Shown: positions 26,119-35,534, numbered from the stretch's first letter. The stretch is DNA of 64,000 bases from Chitinophaga nivalis (GCF_025989125.1 NZ_JAPDNR010000001.1:4384301-4448300); one strand, 5' to 3'. Notes: generated by a model not told the origin, from the sequence alone. Numbers and translations are program-made.

Positions 26119-27375
26119 TTATTTCTCCGCTATCAGTGCATCCAGGTCTTTGTTCCATTTGGCAACATAATCCTGATAATACTGTCCGGTGATCTCTCCG
26201 GTGTATCCGGTATGGATTTGTCTTACTTCTCCTTTGCGATCAATAATGATCGTAGTGGGAAACGCCAGGAGGCGGTTGAGCGCCGGTAGTTTCTCTGACG
26301 CCACTTTCTTATCAGCAATGCCACCAAAAAGAATATCATATTGTATGTTGTATTTATCTTTTAATTTACCAAGGGTGTATTTCGCGTAAGCCAGATCATC
26401 TTTCTGCTCAAAGCCAATGGCAATGGCTTCCACGCCGCGGTCTTTATTTTTATTAAACCAGGGGGAAAGGAAAGAAGTCTGGTCGGTACAGTTGGGACAC
26501 CACGTGCCGATGATTTCCACGATCACTACTTTCCCTTTGTACTTGTCGTCGCTGAGCGATACGTTTTTTCCATCCAGGTCGGGCAAGGTGAAGTCCAGTT
26601 TTTTATAACCTTCTTTCAGATAAGTCAGTTTGTAGGGATCCGGTAATTCGACTGCCGCATTTTTTTCGCCGTCGAATTTTATATTATTATAGATACCCAG
26701 GCTGATTTCTCCCGTAAGGGATTTATCATCATTGATTTTCCCTTTGATATAGATGGGACTGGGGCCGGTAAAGCCGGAGAGTTCAAATTCATTGCCGTGT
26801 ACCGTGCCTTCCAGTTCGCGGCTGTCGCCTACAACAGAAAGGATTACCCCGGTGAGGCGGTTGCCTTCCTGTTTCAGTAAGCCTACCCGGTTGGGTGTAG
26901 GTTCCTTACTGTATATTTTCAGGTCCCATTTGCCGCTCACATTAAAGGCGGGTGCAGCTTCCGTGCCTGGTTCGGCAAAACGGTACTGCTGCCCGTATTC
27001 GGCTGTGAAGGGGAGGGCATTGCCACTGAAGTTGGGCACCAGGCTTCTGTATTCCCCGGTAATTTTACCATCCGATTCTATTTTGGCCACCAGGGCTGCA
27101 TCGTAGGTATTCATCTTTATATACAAAGAATCGTTGGCGATCTGCTGTACATGAAAGTCATCCCGGCGGGTGCCGTTGATGAGGGTGAATACTGCGTGGC
27201 GGGGATCTTTTCCTTTCAATTCAAAGTTGAACGGTACTTTGGATTCGTTGAGGGTAAATACGCCGCGCCAGATGCCTTCTTTTACAAAAGGTTTTTCAGG
27301 GGCTGCCAATACAGTGCTACTCCATAGCGTTGCTACAGATAAGGTGGTCAACAGTAAGTGTTTATACGTTTTCAT
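26119..27375 (-). CDS. Exported TlpA-like thioredoxin-fold reductase with beta-rich N-terminus
   Basis: A 418-residue protein. A signal peptide ends VLAA near residue 25. Residues 30-240 form a beta-rich region with two halves of similar pattern (GIWRGVFTLNESKVPFNFEL and GKWDLKIYSKEPTPN). Residues 258-418 are a TlpA/redoxin domain: FTLPDLDGKNVSLSD, then VEIIGTWCPNC with the redox pair Cys293/Cys296, and the cis-Pro segment AFPTTIIIDRKGEV. It probably keeps thiols reduced in the periplasm, which fits the cytochrome c proteins encoded nearby. Unlike the TlpA-like protein at 15851, its active site is complete. Confidence 0.9.
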   Translation of the reverse strand: MKTYKHLLLTTLSVATLWSSTVLAAPEKPFVKEGIWRGVFTLNESKVPFNFELKGKDPRHAVFTLINGTRRDDFHVQQIANDSLYIKMNTYDAALVAKIESDGKITGEYRSLVPNFSGNALPFTAEYGQQYRFAEPGTEAAPAFNVSGKWDLKIYSKEPTPNRVGLLKQEGNRLTGVILSVVGDSRELEGTVHGNEFELSGFTGPSPIYIKGKINDDKSLTGEISLGIYNNIKFDGEKNAAVELPDPYKLTYLKEGYKKLDFTLPDLDGKNVSLSDDKYKGKVVIVEIIGTWCPNCTDQTSFLSPWFNKNKDRGVEAIAIGFEQKDDLAYAKYTLGKLKDKYNIQYDILFGGIADKKVASEKLPALNRLLAFPTTIIIDRKGEVRQIHTGYTGEITGQYYQDYVAKWNKDLDALIAEK

Positions 27376-27782
27376 GTTGGTATTTTTGGTTGAGATGTAA
27401 ATAATAGTGAGTAGTAACGGGCATGACTATATGATAATAGTTGTGACGGGATGTTACCTGCAGCTTTGCCGGCCGGATAGTAATAACAATACATGATGGT
27501 TCCGGTATTTCAGCAGCAATACCTGGCAGGTGTAATAAAGGAGTTGGGAAACAGCGGTGGTGGACAGCTATTTAGTACAGCAGTTGTGCCAACATCGGGC
27601 AACCTGGTGATTGTAGAAACTGATAATGCGAGTGCTGTTCATAATTAGAAAATGTGATGGTTTTTCTGGTGGTGAAACAAAGATAGGAGGGGTTCATTTA
27701 TTTTCCAAATAAAAGTCTATAAATTTTGTAGACTAATCGATAAATCCGCAATCCTGCTATCTTTCAGTAATATGACCTAAAT
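27376..27782. other. Intergenic region upstream of the radical SAM gene
   Basis: Holds one 51-codon plus-strand ORF (27493-27648, listed separately). The last 120 bases are A/T-rich and serve as the leader of the radical SAM gene. No terminator with a T-tract is evident. Confidence 0.5.
27493..27648 (+). CDS. Possible 51-residue peptide gene ahead of a radical SAM enzyme
   Basis: ATG at 27493 reads 51 codons to TAG. The peptide starts MMVPVFQQQYLAGVIKELG, continues through a Gly-rich patch and ends in a Val/Asn/Ala-rich stretch. Codon choice resembles neighbouring genes. It is 134 bases upstream of, and on the same strand as, a B12-binding radical SAM enzyme, which makes it worth considering as a substrate peptide. 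It has no Cys and no recognised leader motif, and an ORF of this length could be chance. Confidence 0.3.
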   Translation: MMVPVFQQQYLAGVIKELGNSGGGQLFSTAVVPTSGNLVIVETDNASAVHN

Positions 27783-30005
27783 TTGCGTTTTAAACAATCT
27801 GATTTGGGTAATTCTGTTTTTTTAATAACACCGCCATTTACACAGCTGAACACGCCATATCCGGCCACTGCTTATCTGAAAGGGTTTCTGAATACAAAAA
27901 ATATCACTTCGTGTCAGGCTGACCTGGGTATAGAAGTTACGCTGGCTTTATTTTCCAAACAGGGGCTGGAGCAGTTGTTTGCGCATATCGCCGCAGCACC
28001 GCCGGCTACCTTCTCAGAGAATGCCACCCGTATATTAGCCCTGCAGGAAGATTACATCCATACCATAGACGCCGTTATTTTATTTCTGCAGGGAAAAAAT
28101 CCAACACTGGCGCATCTTATCTGTAAACGCGACTTTCTGCCGGAAGCTTCCCGCTTCGCGCAGCTGGACGACCTGAACTGGGCTTTCGGCTCCATGGGTA
28201 CCCAGGACAAAGCCAAACACCTGGCTACCATGTACCTGGAAGACCTGTCGGACCTCATCATGGAATGTGTGGACCCGCATTTCGGGTTTAGTCGCTATGC
28301 AGAACGCCTGAGCCGCTCGGCCAACAGCTTCGATGAGCTGTATGATGCCCTGCAGGCGCCGCATACCTATATCGACAAAATACTCATGGATATCTTCGCT
28401 GCACGTATGACAACCATACAACCTGCGATGGTGGCCATTTCGGTGCCGTTTCCCGGCAACCTGTATGCGGCCTTCCGCTGTGGCCAGTGGGTGAAAGCCC
28501 ATTGCCCGGAGGTGAAAGTGGCTATGGGCGGCGGATTTCCCAATACAGAACTGCGTTCGCTGGCAGATGCCCGGGTATTCGAGTTCGTGGATTTTATTAC
28601 CCTCGACGATGGAGAAGCTCCCATGGAGAACCTGTTACAGTTTCTCTCCGGCAATAAAACCACGGCAGAACTGAAACGTACTTTTTTACTGGAAGAAGGT
28701 AAAGTGGCTTATGTCAACGATAAAGCCACGCACGACTATAAACAGTCGCAGCTGGGAACGCCCGACTACAGCGACCTGCTGCTGGATCAATACATCTCGG
28801 CCATTGAGGTGATGAACCCTATGCACAGCCTGTGGAGCGATGGCCGCTGGAACAAACTGACCATGGCGCATGGCTGCTACTGGGGCAAATGTACTTTCTG
28901 CGATATTTCACTGGACTATATCAAAATATATGAGCCCATCACGGCATCGCTGCTCTGCGACCGCATGGAAACCATCATTGCCCAAACAGGGCAAAACGGT
29001 TTTCACTTTGTGGATGAAGCGGCACCGCCGGCGCTGATGCGGGCATTGGCCCTGGAAATCATCCGCCGGAAGCTGACGGTGAGCTGGTGGACCAATATCC
29101 GTTTTGAAAAAAGCTTTACCCGCGACCTGTGTCTGCTGCTCAAGGCATCCGGCTGTATCGCTGTTTCCGGCGGACTGGAAGTAGCATCGGACCGTTTGCT
29201 CACGTTGATACAGAAAGGGATCACCGTAGCCCAGGTGGCCCGTGTAAACCGGCATTTCACGGAAGCAGGCATTATGGTGCATGCCTATCTGATGTATGGC
29301 TTCCCTACACAAACGGCCCAGGAAACCATCGATGCCCTGGAAATGGTACGCCAGATGTTCCTGGCAGGCATTCTGCAATCCGCTTTCTGGCACCAGTTTA
29401 CCATGACGGCGCATAGCCCGGTGGGGCTGGACCCGGCGAAGTTCAGCGTGCAGAAAGAAACCGAAGCCATAGGCGCTTTTGCCAACAACGATATTATGCA
29501 TATTGATCCTACCGGGGCTGATCATGAAAGTTTCGGCTATGGTCTTAAAAAATCGTTGCTGAACTATATGCATGGCGCCTGCCTGGATTATCCACTCTCT
29601 AAATGGTTTGAGTTTAAAGTGCCCAAAACCAGTGTAGTACCGGATTATATTACCAATGCCCTGATGGAAGAAGAGGCCGGAACCATCAAGCCTACGTCCA
29701 AGGTGGTATACCTGGGTAAACAACCTACTGTGGAGGTGATTACCAAATCCAAAAAGGGGAGTACGTGGGAAGTGTCTTCCCTGACTTTCCAGGGGAAAAA
29801 GGATAAGATGAACATCAGTGTACCTCCGCCCCAGGGCAGTTGGCTAACCGGTATGTTGCGACAGCTGGCCGTTTCCAACGCCAAAACCTTCACCCTGCAG
29901 GAAGTGAAAGCGGATTATGAGGCGGCGGGCCTGGAAGATTTTGAACTTTTCTGGGATAATAAACCGGTGAATACCCTACACAAAATCGGCTTGCTGAAAC
30001 TCTAA
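27783..30005 (+). CDS. B12-binding-domain radical SAM enzyme
   Basis: A 740-residue protein. The N-terminal 340 residues contain a cobalamin-binding-like region (LITPPFTQLNTPYPATAYLKG start, AISVPFPGNLYAAFR, VAMGGGFPNTE, FVDFITLDDGEAPME). The radical SAM cluster motif is C-x4-C-x2-C at Cys365, Cys370 and Cys373 (HGCYWGKCTFCD), spacing often seen in B12-dependent members. The barrel continues with VSGGLEVASDRLL and YLMYGFPTQT. About 180 C-terminal residues form a separate tail. Such enzymes methylate or rearrange unreactive carbons. The start is unusual: the first possible codon after the in-frame stop at 27768 is TTG (27783), and homology begins about 15 residues later. Substrate unknown. Confidence 0.88.
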   Translation: MRFKQSDLGNSVFLITPPFTQLNTPYPATAYLKGFLNTKNITSCQADLGIEVTLALFSKQGLEQLFAHIAAAPPATFSENATRILALQEDYIHTIDAVILFLQGKNPTLAHLICKRDFLPEASRFAQLDDLNWAFGSMGTQDKAKHLATMYLEDLSDLIMECVDPHFGFSRYAERLSRSANSFDELYDALQAPHTYIDKILMDIFAARMTTIQPAMVAISVPFPGNLYAAFRCGQWVKAHCPEVKVAMGGGFPNTELRSLADARVFEFVDFITLDDGEAPMENLLQFLSGNKTTAELKRTFLLEEGKVAYVNDKATHDYKQSQLGTPDYSDLLLDQYISAIEVMNPMHSLWSDGRWNKLTMAHGCYWGKCTFCDISLDYIKIYEPITASLLCDRMETIIAQTGQNGFHFVDEAAPPALMRALALEIIRRKLTVSWWTNIRFEKSFTRDLCLLLKASGCIAVSGGLEVASDRLLTLIQKGITVAQVARVNRHFTEAGIMVHAYLMYGFPTQTAQETIDALEMVRQMFLAGILQSAFWHQFTMTAHSPVGLDPAKFSVQKETEAIGAFANNDIMHIDPTGADHESFGYGLKKSLLNYMHGACLDYPLSKWFEFKVPKTSVVPDYITNALMEEEAGTIKPTSKVVYLGKQPTVEVITKSKKGSTWEVSSLTFQGKKDKMNISVPPPQGSWLTGMLRQLAVSNAKTFTLQEVKADYEAAGLEDFELFWDNKPVNTLHKIGLLKL

Positions 30006-30442
30006 CAGCCCGGTTACAGGCGTACAGGGCAGGTGATAGCCGGTGATCATCTGCCCGTAATCATAAAACCACGCCTGATTATTTTATGAGGGGTGTCTGG
30101 TGAAAATATAGTTTAGATCTGATTTTATATAACAACCGGGGTAGGCTGTCTTGTGTTATGTAGTGCTTACCAGACGGGCATCTTTCAGGAAATCATCTTT
30201 CTCTTCTTCGGGAAAATAAAAAAACACTTATTTTCGTCATCGATCTCCCCCGCGGTTTTCTCCTCCCAACGTAAGGCTGTTGATATTATTTTAACTAAAA
30301 AATTCAAAGGCACTCATTGTGCTAAGGTGGTGCATTCGTAGTAGTAAGGTAGTGGTAAGCATATTGGGTAATATTGTATCATTCATGCGCCACTTTCCCC
30401 GCTTTACATGGGGCATGCCCGCATGTTTTCCCGATCTGTCTC
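30006..30442. other. Intergenic region with a stem-loop
   Basis: Contains a stem-loop at 30027-30056 (GGGCAGGTGAT pairing with ATCATCTGCCC, one G-T pair) 21 bases after the radical SAM stop, probably its terminator. The rest carries short open frames without coding character. Confidence 0.45.
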
Positions 30443-31066
30443 TTATTTCACATATTTCCAGTTCCGTATCTTTCCTTCGGCCATCCATTCTACCGCTGTA
30501 GCCAGTCGCTCCAGCTGTGTCTTCTCTGTTTTGGCCTCTGTTACCCAGGTAACATATTCTTTTTTGTTGCTGTAGCTGAATGCTTCAAAAGTAGCCAGCG
30601 CTTTTTTATTTTTCTTAAGGGCTGCCAGGAAGTAGTCGGGTATATCCAGTTGTTTGCTACCGGTAGCCGGTGTTTTTGTTTTGGAAGGTGTTTTTACCAC
30701 CCCGGCTTCATTTAAAGCGGCGGCCTCTTTGAGGTACTGCAGGAGTAGTTTATCGGCCGGCAGGTCTTTCAGTTGGGTGATCTTTCCGAAATGTCCCATA
30801 CCGGTTTCTCCGATCGGCGTAAATAATTTTTCCGGGTCTTTCATGGCCGCGGCTTTCCAGAATCCAAAACTGCAATGTTGTTTGAAGGCGGCCATGTTGC
30901 AAAGGATGCTGCCGGCATATTCGAAATGCGGAAAACCCCATTTGATGGTTTCTGTAGCGCCCGGACATGCTTTGTGTACCAGCTTTCGCAGATGTGTGAG
31001 GATTGGCACGGCGAAAGGAGCGGCGGCCTGAATGTAGGTGTCTATACGTGGATCTGTTTGTGACAT
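30443..31066 (-). CDS. YdeI/OmpD-associated-family protein (DUF1801-like)
   Basis: A 207-residue cytoplasmic protein. The N-terminal part carries the DUF1801-type pattern (HLRKLVHKACPGATETIKWGFPHFEYAGSILCNMAAF), and the C-terminal part is a YdeI-like bacteriocin-protection domain (DYFLAALKKNKKALATFEAFSYSNKKEYVTWVTEAKTEKTQLERLATAVEWMAEGK). Homologues are common in Bacteroidota and Actinobacteria; the molecular role is not established. It is transcribed alone, convergent with the radical SAM gene. Confidence 0.88.
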   Translation of the reverse strand: MSQTDPRIDTYIQAAAPFAVPILTHLRKLVHKACPGATETIKWGFPHFEYAGSILCNMAAFKQHCSFGFWKAAAMKDPEKLFTPIGETGMGHFGKITQLKDLPADKLLLQYLKEAAALNEAGVVKTPSKTKTPATGSKQLDIPDYFLAALKKNKKALATFEAFSYSNKKEYVTWVTEAKTEKTQLERLATAVEWMAEGKIRNWKYVK

Positions 31067-31174
31067 GGCAATCAGTTGTAAGGGCTAAAATAAATAAAAA
31101 AGGTATACCGGGGTTTTTCCCGGTATCAGACATGCAGAAAAAGATAAATATTTGCCACCACAAAACTGCACATC

Positions 31175-31726
31175 ATGAGTGATAAAATGTCCTTAGCTGG
31201 TTATGACTGTAATAACCAGGGAAACCTGAACACCACCACGGAACAGCTGGAATACAATATGCCTTTTACGGAAGGCCAGCCGATTCCCACTGTTCCTACC
31301 TATGGCATGCCGGTTACGGTAAAAGCCTTTTTCGGGATGTTAAATAATTTTTACAGATTATTGTTTAATAATCCGGCTGCAGATGCTATCTTTCAGGATA
31401 TTCATTATGTAGAATTCAGTAAAGCTTCTTTGTTCCGTGTGCTGAGTCAGGAAGGATGTGAATACGTACGGTTTAATTTTGTTATTCCGGAAAGCACCAG
31501 CCAGAAGTTAAGTCTGCTGGCAGAAGGACTGGATAAGAATCATGATCCTATTTTCTATGATCAGCTGTTACTGAAAGCACAGAATAATGATATGGTACCA
31601 GCTAAGGGTGACCCCAAAATGGAAGAAAGAGGAAACGGCGGAGAAACCAAAGAGCAAATGAAAGACCTCTTCCGCGCGTTGAAAATACATAACTCGCCAT
31701 TGGCGGATGCTCCTTTACCAGGATAA
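31175..31726 (+). CDS. Uncharacterised 183-residue protein
   Basis: I do not recognise a family. No signal peptide or membrane span. A central amphipathic segment (VKAFFGMLNNFYRLLFNNPAADAIFQDIHYVEFSKASLFRVLSQ) looks alpha-helical and conserved-like; the C-terminus is polar with GDPKMEERGNGGETKEQMK. It precedes the membrane protein/histidine kinase/response regulator genes by 17 bases and probably shares their transcript, so a link to that signalling system is possible. Confidence 0.65.
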   Translation: MSDKMSLAGYDCNNQGNLNTTTEQLEYNMPFTEGQPIPTVPTYGMPVTVKAFFGMLNNFYRLLFNNPAADAIFQDIHYVEFSKASLFRVLSQEGCEYVRFNFVIPESTSQKLSLLAEGLDKNHDPIFYDQLLLKAQNNDMVPAKGDPKMEERGNGGETKEQMKDLFRALKIHNSPLADAPLPG

Positions 31727-31743
31727 TTTAATTGATATCAGCA

Positions 31744-32382
31744 ATGAACGGATGGGTATACGGATATTATGTTATGATGGTGGCTTGCTTTATGATAAGC
31801 CTCTTCCATCTGCAATACAAACAGGTGAAGCTTCTGACAGCATTATTGGCGGTATCCATCCTGACTGAGTTAATAGTGGAACTGATGGGCAAGCGTGAGT
31901 TGCGGTTTTTTATCGTGTATCATTTCTTTGTGGTATTGGAATATAGTCTGATCACGGTCATCATCGGATCGGGGATTAAGTCGCCACGCTGGCGGTTACT
32001 CATGAACATTTCCATTCTGGTATTCGGAGTTGTTTCCTTGTTGTACAGCTTCGTATTTGGCGGCTGGAATCACTTTCCCGGTATAAATATTACCATCGAA
32101 AGTTTTCTGGTGATCTGCTGGTGTCTTTTATCTTTTTTCTCGATCACGCCGGAAAGTGAAGAGTCGATATTCCAGTTACCCGGGTTTTGGCTGACGCTTG
32201 CCTTCTTTGTTTATTTCTCCGGTTCCATGTGTGTAAACGGATTTTATAATCTTTTGCTGGCGAGTGACGCCAATTCAGCCAAACATCTTTTTACACTTTT
32301 GAACTCATTATCCAATTACCTGTTGTATATTATGCTGATAAAAGGCATCGTATGCTTTCGATCAAACAGGATCTCTATGTAG
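31744..32382 (+). CDS. Seven-span membrane protein linked to a two-component system
   Basis: A 212-residue protein with about seven hydrophobic helices: near residues 5-25, 30-50, 55-78, 84-105, 112-132, 147-170 and 180-205. No recognised family signature. The ATG at 31744 is used; an earlier TTG gives four extra residues. Its 3' end overlaps the histidine kinase gene by 31 bases, a tight coupling that suggests the membrane protein acts as the sensor or signal input of the kinase, which itself has only one membrane span. Confidence 0.75.
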   Translation: MNGWVYGYYVMMVACFMISLFHLQYKQVKLLTALLAVSILTELIVELMGKRELRFFIVYHFFVVLEYSLITVIIGSGIKSPRWRLLMNISILVFGVVSLLYSFVFGGWNHFPGINITIESFLVICWCLLSFFSITPESEESIFQLPGFWLTLAFFVYFSGSMCVNGFYNLLLASDANSAKHLFTLLNSLSNYLLYIMLIKGIVCFRSNRISM

Positions 32383-33131
32383 CCGTCATATTTATTTCGT
32401 TACTGGTCATCGTATTGGGACTGGTAGTGGTGGCGGCTGTGATTAATTACAAAAAGAAACAGGAAGCTTACCTTCATCAGCTGAAATTAATGAAAGAAGA
32501 CTATGACAAACAGCTGATGTGGTCACAGATTGAAATGCAGGAAGAGGCATTTGCCCACCTCGGACAAGAACTGCATGATGATATTGGCCAACTTCTAAGT
32601 AGCACCAAGCTGTTAATTAATGTAACCCAACGAAACCTGGCAACAGTGCCGGATACCCTGAATACGGCAGAACAGACGCTCAGTACTGCCATTCATCACC
32701 TGCGGGCATTGTCCAAATCATTCAGCCGTCAGTGGCTCGACCAGTTCAGTCTGGTGGAGAATCTCCGGGCAGAAGTAGAAAGGATCAATACCAGCCGTGC
32801 CATAGTAGTGAAGTTTACCCATGAGATGGCGGAACTGCCTTTACAGGCCGAACCCCAGATCATTTTGTTCCGGATAATCCAGGAAGCTATGCAAAACTGT
32901 ATCAAACATGCCCGCCCTCAGGTCATTGATATCAGTTTACGCATGGACGAAAACACCCTGATCCTGATTATTGCGGACGACGGCGCAGGTTTTGATAAGA
33001 CAAGTATGTCATCCATTGGTATGGGCATCCGCAACATGCAACATCGGACACAATTGCTCGGAGGTACTATACAATGGGAGGTAACTACTGCTGGCGGCAC
33101 TGCCGTATTGATAAAATTACCCGTTGATTAA
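32352..33131 (+). CDS. Sensor histidine kinase (NarL/LytS-type HisKA_3)
   Basis: A 259-residue kinase. One N-terminal membrane span (about residues 9-32) is followed by a short coiled linker and the phosphoacceptor motif GQELHDDIGQLLSS with His75. The ATPase domain shows the N box (EAMQNCIKHAR), G1 (IADDGAGF) and G2 (GMGIRNMQHR). No extracellular sensing domain, so input probably comes from the overlapping seven-span protein. The response regulator begins 10 bases downstream. Confidence 0.93.
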   Translation: MLSIKQDLYVAVIFISLLVIVLGLVVVAAVINYKKKQEAYLHQLKLMKEDYDKQLMWSQIEMQEEAFAHLGQELHDDIGQLLSSTKLLINVTQRNLATVPDTLNTAEQTLSTAIHHLRALSKSFSRQWLDQFSLVENLRAEVERINTSRAIVVKFTHEMAELPLQAEPQIILFRIIQEAMQNCIKHARPQVIDISLRMDENTLILIIADDGAGFDKTSMSSIGMGIRNMQHRTQLLGGTIQWEVTTAGGTAVLIKLPVD

Positions 33132-33141
33132 TTTTTGATTT

Positions 33142-33777
33142 ATGAACATCACTATCGGTATTGCGGACGATCATCAGTTATTCCTTAAATCCCTCAGTTT
33201 ACTGATCACGAGCTTTAACGGTTTCTCCATTGTTGCAGAAGCCATGAACGGAAAAGACCTGATGGATAAAATTGCCAATCTGCCGGCCCCTCCGGATATC
33301 GTGTTGCTGGATGTAAACATGCCTGTAATGGACGGTATGAAAACAACCGCCGCGCTGAATAAACGTTACCCGGGAATTAAACTGGCTGCTTTATCCATGA
33401 AGGATAATGACGCTACCATCATTGATATGCTGAAAGCAGGCTGCTGTGCCTACCTGCTCAAAGATATTCATCCGGCAGAACTGGAAAAAGCGCTCCACGA
33501 AATACACACGGTGGGGCATTATCACAACGATATGGCCAACGTAAATTATCGCCGCCTGCTGCTGCAATCGGAACAGAAACAAACCCTCACCGACCGCGAA
33601 AGAGAGTTTCTGAGCCTTGCCTGCAGTGATCTGACCTATAAAGCCATCGCTCTTAAAATGAATGTCACGGAGCGAACGGTAGATGGTTACCGGGAGATAC
33701 TTTTCAATAAACTTAATGTACAAAGCCGTACTGGTATGGTGCTGGAAGCCTTACGCCGCCAGCTGATTACCCTGTAA
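33142..33777 (+). CDS. LuxR/NarL-type response regulator
   Basis: A 211-residue regulator. The receiver domain has the acidic pair ADD (residues 8-10), the phosphoacceptor Asp57 in LLDVNMPVMDG and the LLKDIHPAEL switch region. The C-terminal LuxR helix-turn-helix starts at TDREREFLSLACSDLTYKAIA and ends LNVQSRTGMVLEALRR. It is the partner of the kinase immediately upstream. A terminator follows, so the ABC genes downstream are a separate unit, though possibly a target. Confidence 0.95.
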   Translation: MNITIGIADDHQLFLKSLSLLITSFNGFSIVAEAMNGKDLMDKIANLPAPPDIVLLDVNMPVMDGMKTTAALNKRYPGIKLAALSMKDNDATIIDMLKAGCCAYLLKDIHPAELEKALHEIHTVGHYHNDMANVNYRRLLLQSEQKQTLTDREREFLSLACSDLTYKAIALKMNVTERTVDGYREILFNKLNVQSRTGMVLEALRRQLITL

Positions 33778-33837
33778 AAATGCCAGCCGCTGACAGGTGA
33801 TAACCGGCAGCGGAGAGATAAGACCTGTTTCCCTGCG

Positions 33838-33868
33838 AGCCGGTTTCACCGGCTGTTGGCCCTTTTTT
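33838..33868 (+). terminator. Terminator after the response regulator
   Basis: AGCCGGT (33838-33844), three-base loop, ACCGGCT (33848-33854), followed after 8 bases by six T (33863-33868). Confidence 0.6.
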
Positions 33869-33924
33869 ACCGACATTTCACCACGCTTCACCTGATTATT
33901 ATTATACCATCCTGCGGGTTATTG

Positions 33925-33932
33925 TATGTTTG
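33925..33932 (+). promoter_or_regulatory. Bacteroidota -7 box upstream of the ABC genes
   Basis: TATGTTTG matches TAnnTTTG, 30 bases before the ATG at 33962. No exact -33 TTG. Confidence 0.4.
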
Positions 33933-33961
33933 TCCGGCAATCAGCACTAAATCCGCTTTAG

Positions 33962-34744
33962 ATGAACCAAGATCAATTTATCCCCATTCTGGAGGTAGAC
34001 CAGCTACAAGTCTCTTATGGTCCGTTCCAGGCAGTAAAACAAATTTCTTTTGCCGTACATGCCGGTGAAATATTCGGCTTACTGGGGCCTAACGGCGCCG
34101 GCAAAACGAGTACGCTCAGCGCCATAGAAGGCTTGCTGGCACCGCAAGGTGGCAGCGTACGGGTAGCCGGCTTCGATGTACGTAAACAATCTTTGCACGC
34201 CCGCGCCAATATGGGCGTACAGTTACAGGCTACCAGCTTTCAGCCGGAACTGACCATCACAGAAATCATCCGCCTCTTTGCCGGTATCTATGGCATTGCG
34301 TTGAGCGACGAAGCTGTACAGGAAAAACTGGAGAGCATTCACCTGGGAGATGCCGCCGGAAAAAAATACGGTCAGCTTTCAGGCGGCCAGCAGCAAAGGG
34401 TATCGCTGGTGATTGCCACCATTCACGATCCGCAGCTGGTATTGCTCGATGAACCCACTACCGGTCTTGATCCGCAATCCCGCCGTCAGCTGTGGGAACG
34501 TATGGAAGCTATCCGGGAAAAAGGTTGCAGCGTATTGCTCACCACGCACTCCATGGAAGAAGCAGAAGCCGTCTGCGACCGCATCGCGATTATTGACCAT
34601 GGCCGTGTTATTGCCATCGACGCTCCTGCAGCGCTGATAGCACAACATCAGCACGACCCGGAAGTCATCAGCGTTACCCGTAAAGGCAAAGTCACTCTAG
34701 AAGATGTATTTATCGGCCTTACCGGCCGGGCTGTTCGTTCCTGA
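33962..34744 (+). CDS. ABC transporter ATP-binding protein
   Basis: A 260-residue CcmA/DrrA-type ATPase. Walker A GPNGAGKT (42-49), Q-loop region, signature LSGGQQQRVSL, Walker B LVLLDEPTTGLD and the switch His in LLTTHSMEEAEAV. It energises an exporter with the permease encoded 19 bases downstream. The presence of a single ATPase and a single ABC-2 permease suggests a homodimeric drug, lipid or polysaccharide-type exporter. Confidence 0.95.
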   Translation: MNQDQFIPILEVDQLQVSYGPFQAVKQISFAVHAGEIFGLLGPNGAGKTSTLSAIEGLLAPQGGSVRVAGFDVRKQSLHARANMGVQLQATSFQPELTITEIIRLFAGIYGIALSDEAVQEKLESIHLGDAAGKKYGQLSGGQQQRVSLVIATIHDPQLVLLDEPTTGLDPQSRRQLWERMEAIREKGCSVLLTTHSMEEAEAVCDRIAIIDHGRVIAIDAPAALIAQHQHDPEVISVTRKGKVTLEDVFIGLTGRAVRS

Positions 34745-34763
34745 TTAAATCTATCCCGTCGTT

Positions 34764-35513
34764 ATGCAAAGAAGTATTCCTAAAACATCGGCTGTATTAT
34801 CAGCCTTGCTGCGTGCAGACTTTATTACCCAATGGCGCAACCGCCGCTCTTTCCGGCTGGTATTACTGGTGCCTGTTATCATACTTATTTCCTGGAAAGG
34901 ACTGGTGGCGAAAATGGGCGGCGAATTCGTACTGGCCGCCTGTATCACCATCGGACTTACCAGCATTGGCCTGATGGGTTATTCCAATAGCATTGCGCGC
35001 GATCGCGACAGGGGCATCTTCCAGCGGCTACGTGTAGGCCCGGTATCTTCCTGGGCCATCATGATCAGCCGGATCGTTGTGCAGATTGCCATGATCTTCA
35101 TTATGACCCTGCTGATTTTCGTAGTGGGGTATACGGTAGATCACATTGCCTTGTCGCCGCTGGGATACCTTTTCGGTATGCTCATATCCCTGGTAGGAGG
35201 GGCGCTGTACCTGAGCCTTGGCCAGGTCATTGTAGGGCCTATTAAAAATCCGGAGACCGTCAACACTACTACCCGGCTGGTTTATTTTGTATTTATCATG
35301 GTAGGGATGTTTGGTGAATTTGGTATACTGGGCGATGTGGTGAAAGACCTGGTGATATGGTCGCCTTATGGTGTGGTGAAAGCCATCCTCGCCGGCAGTC
35401 TGCAACCTGCTTCCTGGAATATGCATACCTCCCTGTCGCTGCTGGCCACCCTGGGATATACCGTGGTCTTTGCCATACTGGGTATTAAGTGGTTCCGCTG
35501 GAGCAATAAATAA
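34764..35513 (+). CDS. ABC-2-type transporter permease
   Basis: A 249-residue integral membrane protein with six predicted spans and the ABC-2 permease features: SIARDRDRGIFQRLRVGPVSSWAIMISRI (the conserved cytoplasmic loop) and a C-terminal pattern SPYGVVKAIL. It forms the membrane channel for the ATPase just upstream. Substrate unknown. A strong bidirectional terminator separates it from the sulfatase gene. Confidence 0.92.
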   Translation: MQRSIPKTSAVLSALLRADFITQWRNRRSFRLVLLVPVIILISWKGLVAKMGGEFVLAACITIGLTSIGLMGYSNSIARDRDRGIFQRLRVGPVSSWAIMISRIVVQIAMIFIMTLLIFVVGYTVDHIALSPLGYLFGMLISLVGGALYLSLGQVIVGPIKNPETVNTTTRLVYFVFIMVGMFGEFGILGDVVKDLVIWSPYGVVKAILAGSLQPASWNMHTSLSLLATLGYTVVFAILGIKWFRWSNK

Positions 35514-35534
35514 TTTCCGTTTTTCACTATATAT

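Noticed and set aside
30291..30488. 65-codon minus-strand ORF
   Set aside because: It overlaps the end of the YdeI-like gene in another frame and has no coding pattern.
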